DNA of 64,000 nucleotides from Benincasa hispida. Taxonomy: Eukaryota; Streptophyta; Magnoliopsida; Cucurbitales; Cucurbitaceae. How positions within the stretch are numbered: position 1 is the first letter of the stretch; the number at the start of each line of letters is the position of its first letter. A model generated the notes under the pieces. It ran no database searches. It saw only the letters and a list, made by a program, of their open reading frames with translations, and was not told the origin of the DNA. Shown here piece by piece: positions 12,943-25,700 of this stretch. The stretch spans positions 86,294,959 through 86,358,958 of the forward strand of contig NC_052357.1 in the NCBI RefSeq assembly GCF_009727055.1, read 5' to 3'. Made by a program: the position numbers and the translations under genes.

Positions 12943-14616
12943 TGTTGGGATTGATGTCCTAATTCTAGTGTATCTCATGGTTTGTAGTTTTGGTAACACG
13001 AATTATTTATCTAATAAAATCAAAGGTATTTTATTTGACATTTAGACAACATTAATTCAATCCAATAAACTAAGATCCAAGGTTATATGATGTTGCTTGA
13101 ACAGTATGTGGTGACATACAAGTGGTTCATGTTCAAGTTACCTAAAAGGTTTGCAGTAAATGGATGAAGATTAGGTGTATTATTTTGGTAACACCGCAAA
13201 TACGACCCACTTTGTAATTGTTATATGAGATGTAAGTGTTACAAAGAATATGAACTATATTGTTCATGTAATGACATGTAAGTGGAGGTATCTTGTATAA
13301 AGGAGTTTATACATAGACCGGACCACGAAATAATTAGTTTCTCTTTATAACACCATTACTTGAAGAAACTAATATTTCACTAAGATGACCATAAGAGACT
13401 TGACCTTAATTCTGAGTGAGTTGTGAACTTCTGTTTATGATGTCAGTCTTTTGATCTGTATGGGTGAGAGTGAGTCAGTGACCATGATAGCCGACTCAAT
13501 AAGCCTACCATTTTGGGAATTTATCTGATTAGGGAGCTAAGAACACAGCTACACGAGATGGAATTCACCCATTATCATTTCTTGAGAAAGTAGATAAATT
13601 GTTCCCATAATAGCTGGTTCCAAGTCTTGAACAATGAGGCCTTAACCTCTCACTGACTCGAGAGGTGTTAGTTTATAGTTGGACTATAAACTGTTTGTTC
13701 ATTAGAAGAATCAGTGGTAGTTAAAGAGTTAGATGTAACTGCATAAAACAGTAGTTTGACCCAATTGTAGTTATGAGGATTATGAAGGGTCATTGCTCTG
13801 TTGATTGGTTATATCAATGAACACAGAAATATATCTACAGTGCAAAGAGTACAACTATCGATCTTTAGTAGAGTGATCGATAGTTAATGAATATTAATTA
13901 ATTGGATTAAAAGAAGTTTAATCAATTAATCTCATATCATTGGAGCTTCTAATTTGTAGGTTCACTAAAGGATATTAATGAGAAATGATTTAAATTATTC
14001 AAATCAAATGAGAGAATTTTATATTATTGAGATTAATATATAATTGTTAATTATAGATATGATCTACAATCCAAATTACGTAAGAGAGATATATTTGAAT
14101 AAGATTCAAATATTAGATTTATATGAATTGAATTCATAAAGAGATGTACACATATAAATATGTGATATTTATATATTAATTAACTCTATATTAAATATGA
14201 TTTAAAATAGTCATTTAATTGATTAATTCATGGTTAATTAATTGATTAAGAAATAATTGAGATCGGAGGTTAGCCTTCAAGCCTCTACATTCTTTCCAAT
14301 TTCTCTTTGAAAATTCTCTATCATTTTTCTCATCAAAATTTATTGGAGACCACTCTTTCAAGTTCTTTAGAATTCTAGAGAATAACAAGATAACTTTGTC
14401 GGTGGTATCCTTCTTCATCGGAGAAGTTTGAGATCGTTGATAATGGTGGAAGAGGAAAGGTAGAAGAATAAAAAAAGCTGAGTTTTGATTTATTCTCTTC
14501 TTCTTCTTTTATAGCATGCTTATAATTTTGTTTGAATGTTTATCCTACAAATGTATGTTTTATTTTACTGATGTTTGTTTCCATAAAAACGAATGTCTAA
14601 ATGCAAGGCGTTCTCA
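12943..14616 (+). mobile_element. Copia-type LTR, copy 1 (solo or fragment)
   Basis: It starts TGTTGGGATTGATGTCC and ends near GGCGTTCTCA, giving TG...CA ends. It is homologous along its length to the LTR copies at 45768-47777, 48176-60295 (interrupted) and 60296-62048; shared landmarks include a 'gaattcaccca' block and 'gtatgg(g)tgagagtg'. No gag-pol is attached on either side. A clean 5-bp target duplication is not visible: ACCGT precedes the start and CGCTT follows the proposed end. The right boundary is therefore tentative. A GTTACTGTTA-type motif occurs on both flanks (about 12911 and 14690). Confidence 0.6.
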
Positions 14617-14971
14617 CGCTTCCGCGAAAATTCGATTTATTATTATTGTTATAGCTGAAAAGTTATCAATTTTGACATGTTTACTGTTACTGTTACCGTT
14701 TAACTCTTAAAGGTAGAGGCAGAGGTGAATAGTACATTTGACAAAATTCATAATTTTAAGTAAATTCATAATCCAATTATACTTGCATTTCGAACTGATT
14801 ACAATTGGACTACATGGCAGAGTTAGAAGCCCTAAAAAAATATTAAGTTACCTAAGTGTCAATTTAAGAGGATATAAGTTCATGCCAGCTTAACTATGAA
14901 AGGGGAGCTCGGCTTGAGCAATTTCTTCATGCCAAAGAGAGGGAAATGTTGCCAAATTAAAAAGTGAGGAG

Positions 14972-16847
14972 TGTTATGACCCAGGGCTACTGGAAAAAAG
15001 TACCCACAGAATCAAGTTGAAAATTGAAGACTTCCCCAACTGTGCAAGGCTCTCGGATCACTTGAACAGGCTGTAAAGATTTGGGAGTTTCAGGTTCGTT
15101 AGATGGAATTTTGAACTGAAATTTTGAGGTAAGTTGGGGTTAACACATGTGGGAGCAAATACTTATAAGGAAATTTTATAAGAAAACACTTGAATTTTGA
15201 ATTATTTATGCTGGAAGATAAAATTGGGAAATTGATAGGTTGAACAAGCAAGCTGTTGCACTCCAATCACAAGTGAGAGTCGGGGTTGTGTGGTGAAGAG
15301 CGTGCGCGAGAACAGGCTTTGTGTGCTATATGATAGACGTGACTTGAGGCGTGTGGTGGGCTGTGTGTGTGTTGTGCGACACAAGCAAACACGCGAAAAG
15401 TGTGTTGAACTGGTAGGCGAGTGGGGCGCATCTTGAGCACCCTCGAGCGACCGTTTGTGGGCAACAAGGTAAATTTGTGAGGTAAGGATGCGATAGACTT
15501 GGACAATGTTAAACTTGTGAAGTTAGGTCTAATTTCTTGAGTTAGGCTGAAAAGAGGCTGAAAAATATTAACCCATGGTTTATGTTAATTCCATAGAACA
15601 AATGCCCATAGGAGAGGCTTGAGGAAATAGCCCAAAAGATGGTGAGTGACTAGTTTTATTAAATAACTTACTTTGAATTCGTGAATGAAGTTTTACTAGT
15701 ATTAAAGTATGCATATTGATCAATAATGAGTATTCTGATATTTTCCAGAAGGCTAAGAGGTTTTATGCAATTTTATGAGTTTGTTATGAGTTTCACAACA
15801 TGTTTTCCTTAGCCCTTGAAAACATAATTGAGGTTATATGCATTGATTTTCGATGAAGATTATGAAGCTTGTTTTAATGAGTATTTCCTGCATGAGCATT
15901 TCTTGAATGACCTTACTATTTATATGTATTTAGTGGAATGATGTAATGAGATCTATGAGTTATGTGAAACATTTTATATTGATGATGTTATTAAGGAAAT
16001 CCAGTACTAAAGGACTAAAAAAAGGTATATGGGTTCCATGATACTTAAGGTATGATAGTATCTAGGGTATATGAGTAGTCTTTAAGGCTTAACCACGTGC
16101 ATGTATGTATTATCAATGTTGGTTGTGTTGAGATTGCTCCACACCAACTAAAGGCTTTCGACGTTGAGGGATTGAGCAAAATGGCTCTCCTCAACTAAGA
16201 ATTGATGAGTGGAGGAGGTTTTCTAGAAATGAGAATATGGTTTTCAGAGTTTTTATGCATTATGATAATTTATATGTTTTATGACTTAATCATTTCAAAC
16301 CATGATTTTTTTTAAGAGTCATACAATTTATTGACGTTTACTGATCCATACTTAAAAGAAGTCACTCACTGGGCATCAACTCACTTTTTCCCTATGTTTT
16401 CCTTTTTCCCTCCCAGGTAGCAGTTTACACCCCCAAGCCTAGCTGATCTACCAGTCTACCACATGAGTAGACCAAGTTTTGGAAGAGTTGAAGGAAGAAG
16501 AAGTTTAGATCGTTAACTTGTTTTGTTAAGTTTTATCACGTGCATACTAGGGACTAGAAACATACTTAAGTTGAGAGAGCCCACTACTGAGTAACCTAGA
16601 GATAGATGTGTTTGTAATATGTATATATTTTCTGTGTGCCTGGAGTTTCTAAGTATCTCATGTGGTTAGTGTGAATGTTTAGTTAAAACTACGTTTTATT
16701 TTAAAAGCAAGTACTTATCAAGTATGCCAAACCCAAATTATAAACTTCTGAGGAGAGAGGGGGTAGTAGATGTCGCAAAAGGGTTGACATCTGCTGTCTT
16801 CACACTCCCTTCTAGGTTAAAAAGGTGATCTAGGAGGGGGTGTGACA
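14972..16847 (+). mobile_element. Probable chromovirus-type solo LTR
   Basis: This 1.88-kb block begins TGTTATGACCCAGGG and ends GGGGGTGTGACA, giving TG...CA with near-complementary edges (TGTTATGAC / GTGTGACA). That edge pattern is common in plant Tekay/Del-type Gypsy LTRs. Inside is the wording typical of such LTRs: 'actcactgggc', followed by pyrimidine-rich 'ccctatgttttcctttttccctcccag'. No gag-pol is seen beside it. The 5-bp flanks (AGGAG and ACAAG) do not match, so the boundaries or the intactness of the insertion are uncertain. Confidence 0.45.
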
Positions 16848-19240
16848 ACAAGATAAATAATAATAATCATATCAACGTCAAGATAAATAACATGCACGAC
16901 TGAACCAATTTGAACTTGTTAATCTCATATAAATAATAATGATTTAATTATCATCTTGAACACAACTCAATTAGTTAGGAATCTTAGGATATATAAGTAA
17001 AAATTTTAATCTATACTTTCACATTTGGATGAATAAAAAAAATTATAATGGTTTAAATTGATTGGACATAAGAATATACAAGAAAAACAAATTGAAAAAT
17101 GACAAGTGATTGTAAATACGATGAAATTCTAAATAATCAAAATTATACTATATTTATGAAATTTTTAATGATATTTTGTAAACTTGTTATAATTATATGA
17201 TAGATTTAAAAAGAAAAATTAAATTATGTTATTTTGTATATCAATGTGAGGATCTACAAATATTCGTATTTTAAAAACACGAAGAATTATAAAGTATTAA
17301 TTAAAAAAAAATCTAGCATCTTCGCATCCAATTTTGTGTTTTGAATCCACAATGTAGTAAAAAAAAAAAAAAAGCTAAATTAAAATATGAGAATTAGAAA
17401 AATGGTTGATAATTGGTTCTATATAAAAATGTGAAGGGAAAAATTAGGTTATTAACTTCAACATAATCAAACACTTTAAATTAAATGCTGCAGCTTCAAG
17501 ATTCCCAATATGAAATTTGTTATTTTTGATGAATGGTACAAACAAATATCTGATGGGATTGAAACACCACCCAATCAAATGGAATGCTTTTGACTTTTGT
17601 TTATATGTATGGACAACAACATTGTTACTATCCCTACTCTTCCTATTCCCCCCTATGCTTTTTTTTTTTTTTCTTGTACTCTACTCTCATTTTCCACCTA
17701 ACTCACTTAATTTTTCGTCTCATTCGATTTTCTTTACTTCTACCCCGAATTCAGGGTTTCTCTCACGTCGAACTGAACGATGATCGAAATTCAAGATTTG
17801 TTATGTAGCTGTCGATAGAGATACACATAGGGTTATTTGGTGATTTAAACATCAACGTGTAAAAGATGAGTAGAAGTCGTTGATTTGGAGTCGAGGCAAA
17901 GTAATGAAATTATCTACTCAGAGTAATTTGAGAGAGAGGAGAGAGGGGAAAAAAAATTGCATGGAAGGCATTGATAAGATGGTCCCTAAAGGAGTTATAG
18001 CCTTGGGGTGTCACCTTCAGTTACCAGTAATGGGCTGGACAGGTTGAGGATGGTTGGGGAGTACAGTAACTAGTTGGCCATATTTGGTTGTACATTTGTG
18101 CCCTTTCTACCTCTACTTTTTCTTGGGCTTCCAAAAGCCCATTTACTTTTTCTTTTTATATTATTTAACCACACCATTCAATGTTTTTCTTTTAATAATT
18201 GAATTGACCTACGATATTTTTCTCAAAGATCAAAGGTTCAAATATTCATGTTCTCACTCTTTTACTAAAACAAAATTCGATCTCATGTTGTAATTAAAAT
18301 CGTTTCAATACTCTAATCTCTTAAATAGTTTACTTATGTTCATGTTGAAGTTGATTTTTTTGAGTTGAAGTGGCTCAAACTACTGATTTCATGGTCATTA
18401 AACACATCTTGGATGATAGTTGATCTATGTTTATTTTAACGGTTGAGGTTGACTTTTGTATATATTAGTTATGTATATGCTTTTATATATATGAGAGTTA
18501 GGGCTAGCTTACGCGCATCTCGACTAATCTCATGGGATAATCCGTCCGACTTTACAATATTTGAATGCCAAGAAAACTCGTAGAATATTAAATCCTAGGT
18601 AAATGACCATCATGGTTTGAAATTCCATGACCTTCTAGCATTTTATATGTATATACTCGTTAATATTATACAATATGTATAAAAATATAAAAATCGGAGG
18701 CTTTAGAATATGGTTATACATTAGAGGGTTTTTTTTCAAACAAAAACTATATATACATATATTTTGAAAAGTCAATCCAAATGAACCGTAAGATCAGTTT
18801 AAATGAGTAGATATTTCATTAGTATTGGCATAAAAGACAAAATAAGGTTTATTTTTGTTTAAAAAAAGAAAAGAAAGAAAAGGTTTATTAGGAAATGAAA
18901 TTAGTTGCATTAAAAAAATGAAGAATGGGTATGAGAATTGAGAAGAAGCTCTGCCTTGGTTGGTTTAGTACAGTAAAACTGTTGGAGTGACATCTTGGGT
19001 TCTTCCATTCTAAATGCCTTTTTTTTCCCATTATTATTATTAGTATTAGTATTATTATTATTATTATTGATATTTTAAATTTTAATGGACAAACAATTCT
19101 GGTTGCCTGTGTTTGAAAAGAAGATGTTAACTTGGTAAAAGAGGTTCCATGTTCTTGTTGGTTCCATAATTCTAATTTAATGGTCTCTTTTAACACACCC
19201 AGTTGTTCATACACCAAAATTTTGTTGCTGAATCCCACAT
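16848..19240. other. Intergenic spacer upstream of the WD40 gene
   Basis: I see no supported gene here. The open frames are short or, near 18888-19460 on the minus strand, are antisense to the CT-rich leader of the downstream gene. A TTA/ATT trinucleotide microsatellite lies near 19030-19070. From about 19240 the plus strand becomes strongly CT-rich, as expected for a plant 5' leader. Confidence 0.6.
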
Positions 19241-19703
19241 TTTGCATTGGCAGAATCCCAATCTGTTGTTTCTTCTCTCTGTTTTTTGCTCTTTTTTGTT
19301 TCTCTTTCTCTATGTGAGTGTTGGTTTCTGGGTTTGTTATAGTTTCCTCCAAAGTTCCAAACACAGACAGCGCAAAATCCAACTCTTTTGCATAACCCCA
19401 GCATAGGGCTTCGTTCCCTTTCTCCTTTCTCTCGCTCTTTTGTTGGATCTGACTAACCAACCATAAATCTTTGCATATTACCTTCCATATTCTTCCTTCT
19501 CCGATCCCTTTAAATTCTTCTGTCTTCCTCCTTCTTTTCTTTCTTTCTTCCTCTTTCTGTGTTCTTGATTCTTATTGGGGAATACCCATTTCGGTTGAAC
19601 GATTGATTGATTGATTATTCACTAAGAACGGCATTTAGCGAACCCCATCTCTGATCTGATCGTTTCTTGGGGCATTTTCCATTGAGATGGCAATGCCCTT
19701 TGA
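19240..19703 (+). promoter_or_regulatory. CT-rich 5' leader region of the WD40 gene
   Basis: The plus strand is rich in CTT/TTC runs (for example 19500-19560). This is a common property of plant core-promoter/5' leader regions (Y patches). No clear TATA box could be placed, so the transcription start is unknown. The region ends in a short uORF at 19687. Confidence 0.4.
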
Positions 19704-19707
19704 ATGA
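19687..19707 (+). promoter_or_regulatory. Six-codon uORF overlapping the main start codon
   Basis: An ATG at 19687 opens a frame of six codons (MAMPFE) closed by TGA at 19705-19707. The stop overlaps the main ATG at 19704-19706 in an ATGA arrangement, and a second in-frame main ATG follows at 19707. If the leader is transcribed as expected, ribosomes would stop exactly at the main start, which suits termination-reinitiation or leaky scanning. Functional relevance is inference. Confidence 0.5.
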
Positions 19708-22700
19708 TGAACAAATCCGTGGACGAAGACGACGAAGAAGATTGTTTCTACGAGTCACTTGATCGCATTGCCTCCTCAGGGTCATGTTCTACTTCCAATT
19801 CCGACGATGACAGAGATTCAAACGCCAACTCCCCTAATTATGATTCTGAACACCCTTTTCCGATACCCAAATTCCCAATGGCTGTTTCCAACTATGATAT
19901 TTGGATCTCCGAGCCGGCTTCTGTGTTGGAACGACGTAGCCGTCTTCTTCAAGAAATGGGTCTTAGCGGTGACCCTTCTCTCTCACGGGTTAATACGGTC
20001 TTGGAATTGGATCATAGAGAAAAGGCTGTTGGCGATTTTGGTCGATCGGTGTCGTCGGATTATTTGACTAGTCAACAACAGCAGCCCCCTGCAATCATCC
20101 GCTCGAAATCGGATGGTGCTGCAGATTGTAACAGGAACACCAGCTCTTCACAGGCTTCCGGCAGCGATATTAATAACCAGTGTAATTATTCGTCGTCCAT
20201 TAATTCTCCTTCAATTCTTTCATTTCATTCGGTCGATGAGACCACCACTTCATTTGCAAATAACCGTAATCGTGTAGTTGTTAAGTCCAGAAGCTGTAAG
20301 AGCGATGGAACTCCATCGGTTTCTTTCGCTGCTTCACAGCATAAGCCGCCTTCTGGGAAAAATTGTAGATGGGCAGATGAGATTCGAAGTGATTCGTTGG
20401 TTGTGAATGCCAATTCGGATCCTGATCCATCGTCGATGTTCCAGAATGGTGTGAATAGACGAGAGGTTGGCGAGGATTCGGCTTGTTCTACTAGTGGAAA
20501 GGTCAATGAGAATGCCTGCACTATCAAAGATCTAGACAATGGGAAAGAGTTTGTCGTGAATGAGATTACTGAAGATGGTATGTGGAACAAGCTCAAGGAA
20601 GTAGGGACTGGGAGACAGTTGACCATGGAGGAGTTTGAGATGTGTGTTGGGCATTCACCTATTGTTCAAGAACTGATGCGGCGGCAGAATGTGGAGGATG
20701 GTTGTAACGAAAATGTCGATTTGAATGTGAATGGGGATATCAGTAGTAGTTCGAAATTGAAAAAGAAAGGAGGCTGGTTTAAGAGTATAAAGAGTGTCGC
20801 TAGCACAGTGAAGGGTCAAAAGGAGAGACGTAGCAGTGATGAGAGGGATACTTCATCTGAGAAGGGCGGACGAAGGTCAAGCTCTGCAACAGATGATAGC
20901 CAAGATGTCTCCTTTCATGGACCAGAGAGAGTAAGAGTTCGGCAGTATGGAAAATCAAGTAAAGAATTGTCTGCACTCTACAAGAGCCAAGAGATACAGG
21001 CCCACAGTGGGTCGATATGGACCATTAAGTTTAGTTTGGATGGGAAGTACCTTGCAAGTGCAGGAGAGGACCGTATCATTCATGTTTGGCAGGTCATTGA
21101 GTCTGAGAAAAAGGGTGATCTACTGATGGAGAAACCTGAAGAAGGGAATTTGAGTTTCTTATTTGCAGCTAATGAGTCACCAGAGCCCACTTCATTGTCT
21201 CCGAATGTGGATAGCCATCATGAGAAGAAGAGAAGAGGGAGATCTTCTATCAGCCGGAAATCAGTGAGCTTGGAACATGTTATAGTGCCGGACACTGTAT
21301 TTGGGCTTTCAGAAAAACCTACCTATTCTTTCCAGGGGCATCTTGATGTTGTGCTTGACCTATCTTGGTCCAAATCTCAGGTTAGTTTGTATTTGAATCC
21401 TTATAATGTTTTGTATTTTGGTGGTATCAATATTTTGGATGTTTTGTGTGTTGTTTTTTTTTTTTTTTAATTTACATCTTCAAATTGGTACCTTTTAGAT
21501 CCACAATATGAAATATTGTCTGGGAATATTGACATTGTATAATTTGCTATTTGAGAGATTTTATCATGCTGTTTTGCATAAATAGAAATTTTCAATTCGA
21601 GATCGAGAGAGATCCCCTCTTCGTATTCTTAGGAATGTACGGATTCGTGCTTTGAATATGAATCGTGGAATGGAAATGCTAGAGGTATATTTGGAAAATT
21701 CCTAGGCAGTTATATTGTTGTGAAACTGATTAAAGTAACTAGAATGCAAGGGAATAATTTTATTTAGTTCACATCTGAGAAAGATGGAAAGAGATTTCAC
21801 CTGGTTAGAACTTCTGAAAGTGACTTCCAATATTTAGAGCTATTTGCGCGAGATATTATGTGCTTATATGGATAGGCTAATTATTGTGGATATTACCTTA
21901 TATTTAAGGTTTGAACTCTATATTGATTCGAGAAGGAATTCAACTTGGTATTAGTACCTTATATTTAGCCCTCCGGGTGATAACTGAAGTCTCTAGGCTG
22001 GGACATTTACTTGGTGAGAGGGCCTAGAAATGGTAGACTGACATTCTGAATATTGTATCGGAGACTCCGATTTCAAATATTTGTGTCATTTGTCTGTAGT
22101 TCTAAAATTAACTATCTCCATATTGTGCCCTTGATCAATTTTGAAGCCAAAGCTCATTTGGAAGAGGGGTTTAGGGAGTTAATTTGAATAAATAGATGAC
22201 CTTTAACCTAACAACTTGAGCTTTTGAGCTTTGTATTATATATTAGGAATTATTCACAGATGTGACTACCATTTGTGCTAATGTACAAGTGATGTGGATA
22301 ACAGTGAAGTTCTATCTACAAGGAAATTAAAAATGCCAACATGGTGAAGAAGGTATTGGCATTTGAAACTACACTGCTTGATTTATGGTGGTAGCTAATG
22401 TTGTCAATGTTTCAACTTTTTTCATGTTTAAAAGGGGACGATATCTTATTAGACATAAGTTTGGCACACTTTTTTTCTGTTTATGAGCTATTGAAAATAG
22501 TTTTTCACTATTGTTTCAAAGTTTTTTTCAAGGACTGTTTTGGATAACTGGTAAATGCTAAGGTCCGTATTGTACACTTAAAATTACTTTTGATAAAGTC
22601 CACTGTTTTGGAAGAAAGAGAGATTATAAGTGTTCTGAGAAGAAAAAATATTGTTCTGAAAAACAGGCCCACCATGAAAATAAACTACAAGAAACAAGAG

Positions 22701-25700
22701 AAAACAACTGTTAAGAGAAAATATCCCGCCAAGGCTTGTAGAATCAACTCGATGATATGGAGGAGTGATGTGTGTGTTAGTTCAAAAGGGGGAGTGAAAG
22801 TAGTTGGGGATGACAAATTCTTAGTATCTAACGTTCTAACTTTAAAAAAGGTCGTTTGGGCATATATGGTGATCAGGATTGGGAAGGTCATCTGTTCTTA
22901 TTGACGCTGCTCTAGAGGGGAATCAATGCTCGTCAGACAATCAAAAGGCTTCTAGTTGTTGTATCTTATGTAAAGAGCAAAAAGAATCCTAATCACTTGT
23001 TTCTCCAACGTCCCTTCTCCTGCAATTTATAGACTTGTATAGTAGTTATCTTTGTTCTTCACTCCTATTTTCCTAGAAGAATGCAAGAAATGAGCAACAA
23101 GTATGTGGCTATCCTTTTAAACAGATAGCGAATAAAATGTGGTAGTGCTGTGACAGCTCTACATTAGGAACGTTGGTTAGAAAGAATAGGAGGTTTTTTC
23201 ATCATTTGTCTAGGGACCTACTCATCTTGTTGATATTTCTGGCTTTGCTTTGGTGAACTCTTTTGAAAATCATCTGTATAAATATTTATACCCTCCTTTT
23301 GATTTACACCAATTGGAGCTTTTTCCATAGCTGATTAGCTCTAGGAAGGAGGTCTTATCTTTGTCAACGTATTTCCCATCATAGGAAGTGTTTCTAATTT
23401 TTTTTTTTTTTTAAAATGCTAAATTATGCAAAATCCCCCTTAAATTAGATTTTGAAAGGTTTCATTTTTACCATTCAATGTGACATTTGTTCCAAAACAT
23501 ACCTTTGGAGAGTTTTTTCGTTAAAATTATTTGGAAATTGACGTGACAACTAGTGTGTAAAAATTGAAAGGCATACATGATATCATTTACAATATCATTC
23601 ATGTAGAATAGTGTGACAATTGATGTGTAAAAATTGATTATGCAAATGATTTTAATGATATCTTTTGAGATAAAATAAATAGTAACAACGACGATAATCT
23701 TCTTTATAGTTGTAGATAATTATATCCTTTCTAACTTTTACATATCAATTGTCACGTCAGTTTCCGTACTTTGTTTGATTTGAGTATTAGTTTCTTTTCA
23801 TCATATCATTGAAAAGCTTCGTTTCCTTTAAAAAGAAAAACAAAAAAGATATTTTGTAAAGCAATTTCAAAGTTCAAGGGTATTTTTAACAAATTTCAAA
23901 GTTCAAGGATAAAAATTAAACCTTTCAAAGTTTAGGGAATAATTAAAAAAAAAACCCAAAGTTCAGGAGTATTTTGTATAATTTAACCTTAAAAAGAGTG
24001 ATATAGAACTCTAGAGGAAAAACAGAATGGAATTGTGTATGAAGTTCTTGAAGACAATTTGAGGGAAGGATGCGTTTTGGTCAGGCATGGATGTCTCCTC
24101 CCATGGTAATTTTAGATGCCTATGGCTATGGTACTATATTCCTATAGCTTTGGACAAAAAATGAGCAGCTCTTAGATTTATGATATCACCTCTATATTTT
24201 GCAGAAATATATGGTGCCTTTCTAGAATTTCATTTACTAGTATCATGAGGTCCATGACCAAAATGAACTCCTGTATGTTGCTTCTTCTTTAGGCCAATAT
24301 ATTATTCAAGTGGATGAAGATGAATAGCTTGATGAAAATGCTTTGTATATCAAATTTTCTAGACTCTACAGGATTACTAATAACCATCTGGTAAGTATTC
24401 ATGAAGTTTTGGAACGGGGATAGATGGAGCCATAATGTCAGAAGGCCCTTGGCAAAGTCAATTAATTTGATGAAGTTGGGAAGGACATCCTGAATTTGAC
24501 AGTCTCTCCGGAATGATTTGTGTGTACAGTAGAAGTGGAGAGATCAAAACCTTATTTGGTGGACCAGTTTCTGGCTTTCCAATTTCCGCTAATGTATCCA
24601 GAAATGTCTTATGTGAGTATTTGCATTTTGGAAGGGAAAACTAAAATTCAGTGGGTGTTAAACAATGCTGTGGATTCTTTGACTTGAAAGGAGTAGTGGG
24701 AATTGAGGAATAGTCGACAAATGTTTATTAAAAGAGAAGAAAGAGTCGTCCATGAATGAGGTTGAGGTCATCATGAAATATTTATTTCCTATATAGAAAA
24801 TAAATAAAGAAAAGAGTGAGGTTGGAGTTGATTGCTATATATCTTTTGTCTAGAGCGTTTTACTTTTTCCTTTTTTCCATTTGAACTAATCAGAGACCTT
24901 TCTTTGGTGATCTCCTCTCCTTTAGTTTTGGAGAGGATAGAATCAATGCTACAAAATGTGTGAGCTTTGCACCAGAATGCTCCTTGCCTCACATGAGGCG
25001 AGACAACCTCAAAATGGGGGCCTTTGCCATTTTTGTTGTTACTCTACCACTCGCTCTCTTTCTCTCCCTAAATTGAAGGAACAAATGCCAGAGGGCCTAT
25101 TTGCAAGAAAAAATCTCTTAATATTGCCCTCATTTCTTGAAATTTTCCTTATTTTGATGATCATTATTGGAACCTTTGCTAGACATTATATTACATTGAT
25201 GATTAGAACCGGGAAACATCTTTCCATTGCCTTGCTCTTTGGGCATGGTCAAAATCAGTGATCGTCTATTTTGAAACTCATATCTATAGTTTATCATAAC
25301 GTGTGCAATAGATATTTTTAATTCGGATGTCTATTTAGGTTTACTTTGGATGAGATTATTTTTTCCCCAAGTTTGGTAACAGTAGATAGTTAGAAGCTGC
25401 ATCTTCCAGTGCAGAGTTTTGAATTGCACGTGTAGGCGCATCTAGGCGTGAGGCGCAATGAAGGAGAGGCAAGGCATCTTATGGAGGGTGCGTGCTGTGG
25501 CACACCTTGTAATTTTGAAACATATTTTCCCTTTTGTTTATATGGGAAGAAAATAGCTCGAATCCTTTTATATTTATTCAAATTTTTTTCCCTTTTTTTA
25601 GAAGGCTCTTCTTCTTCTTATTACTATTATTTTAATTTTTAATTGTCTCATTCTTCATAACACTATATTCTTCATTTATAGAATTAGATTTTTACCGTAC

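Noticed and set aside
18888..19460. 190-codon minus-strand open frame
   Set aside because: It is antisense to the CT-rich leader of the WD40 gene, contains a poly-Ile stretch from an ATT microsatellite and has no domain.
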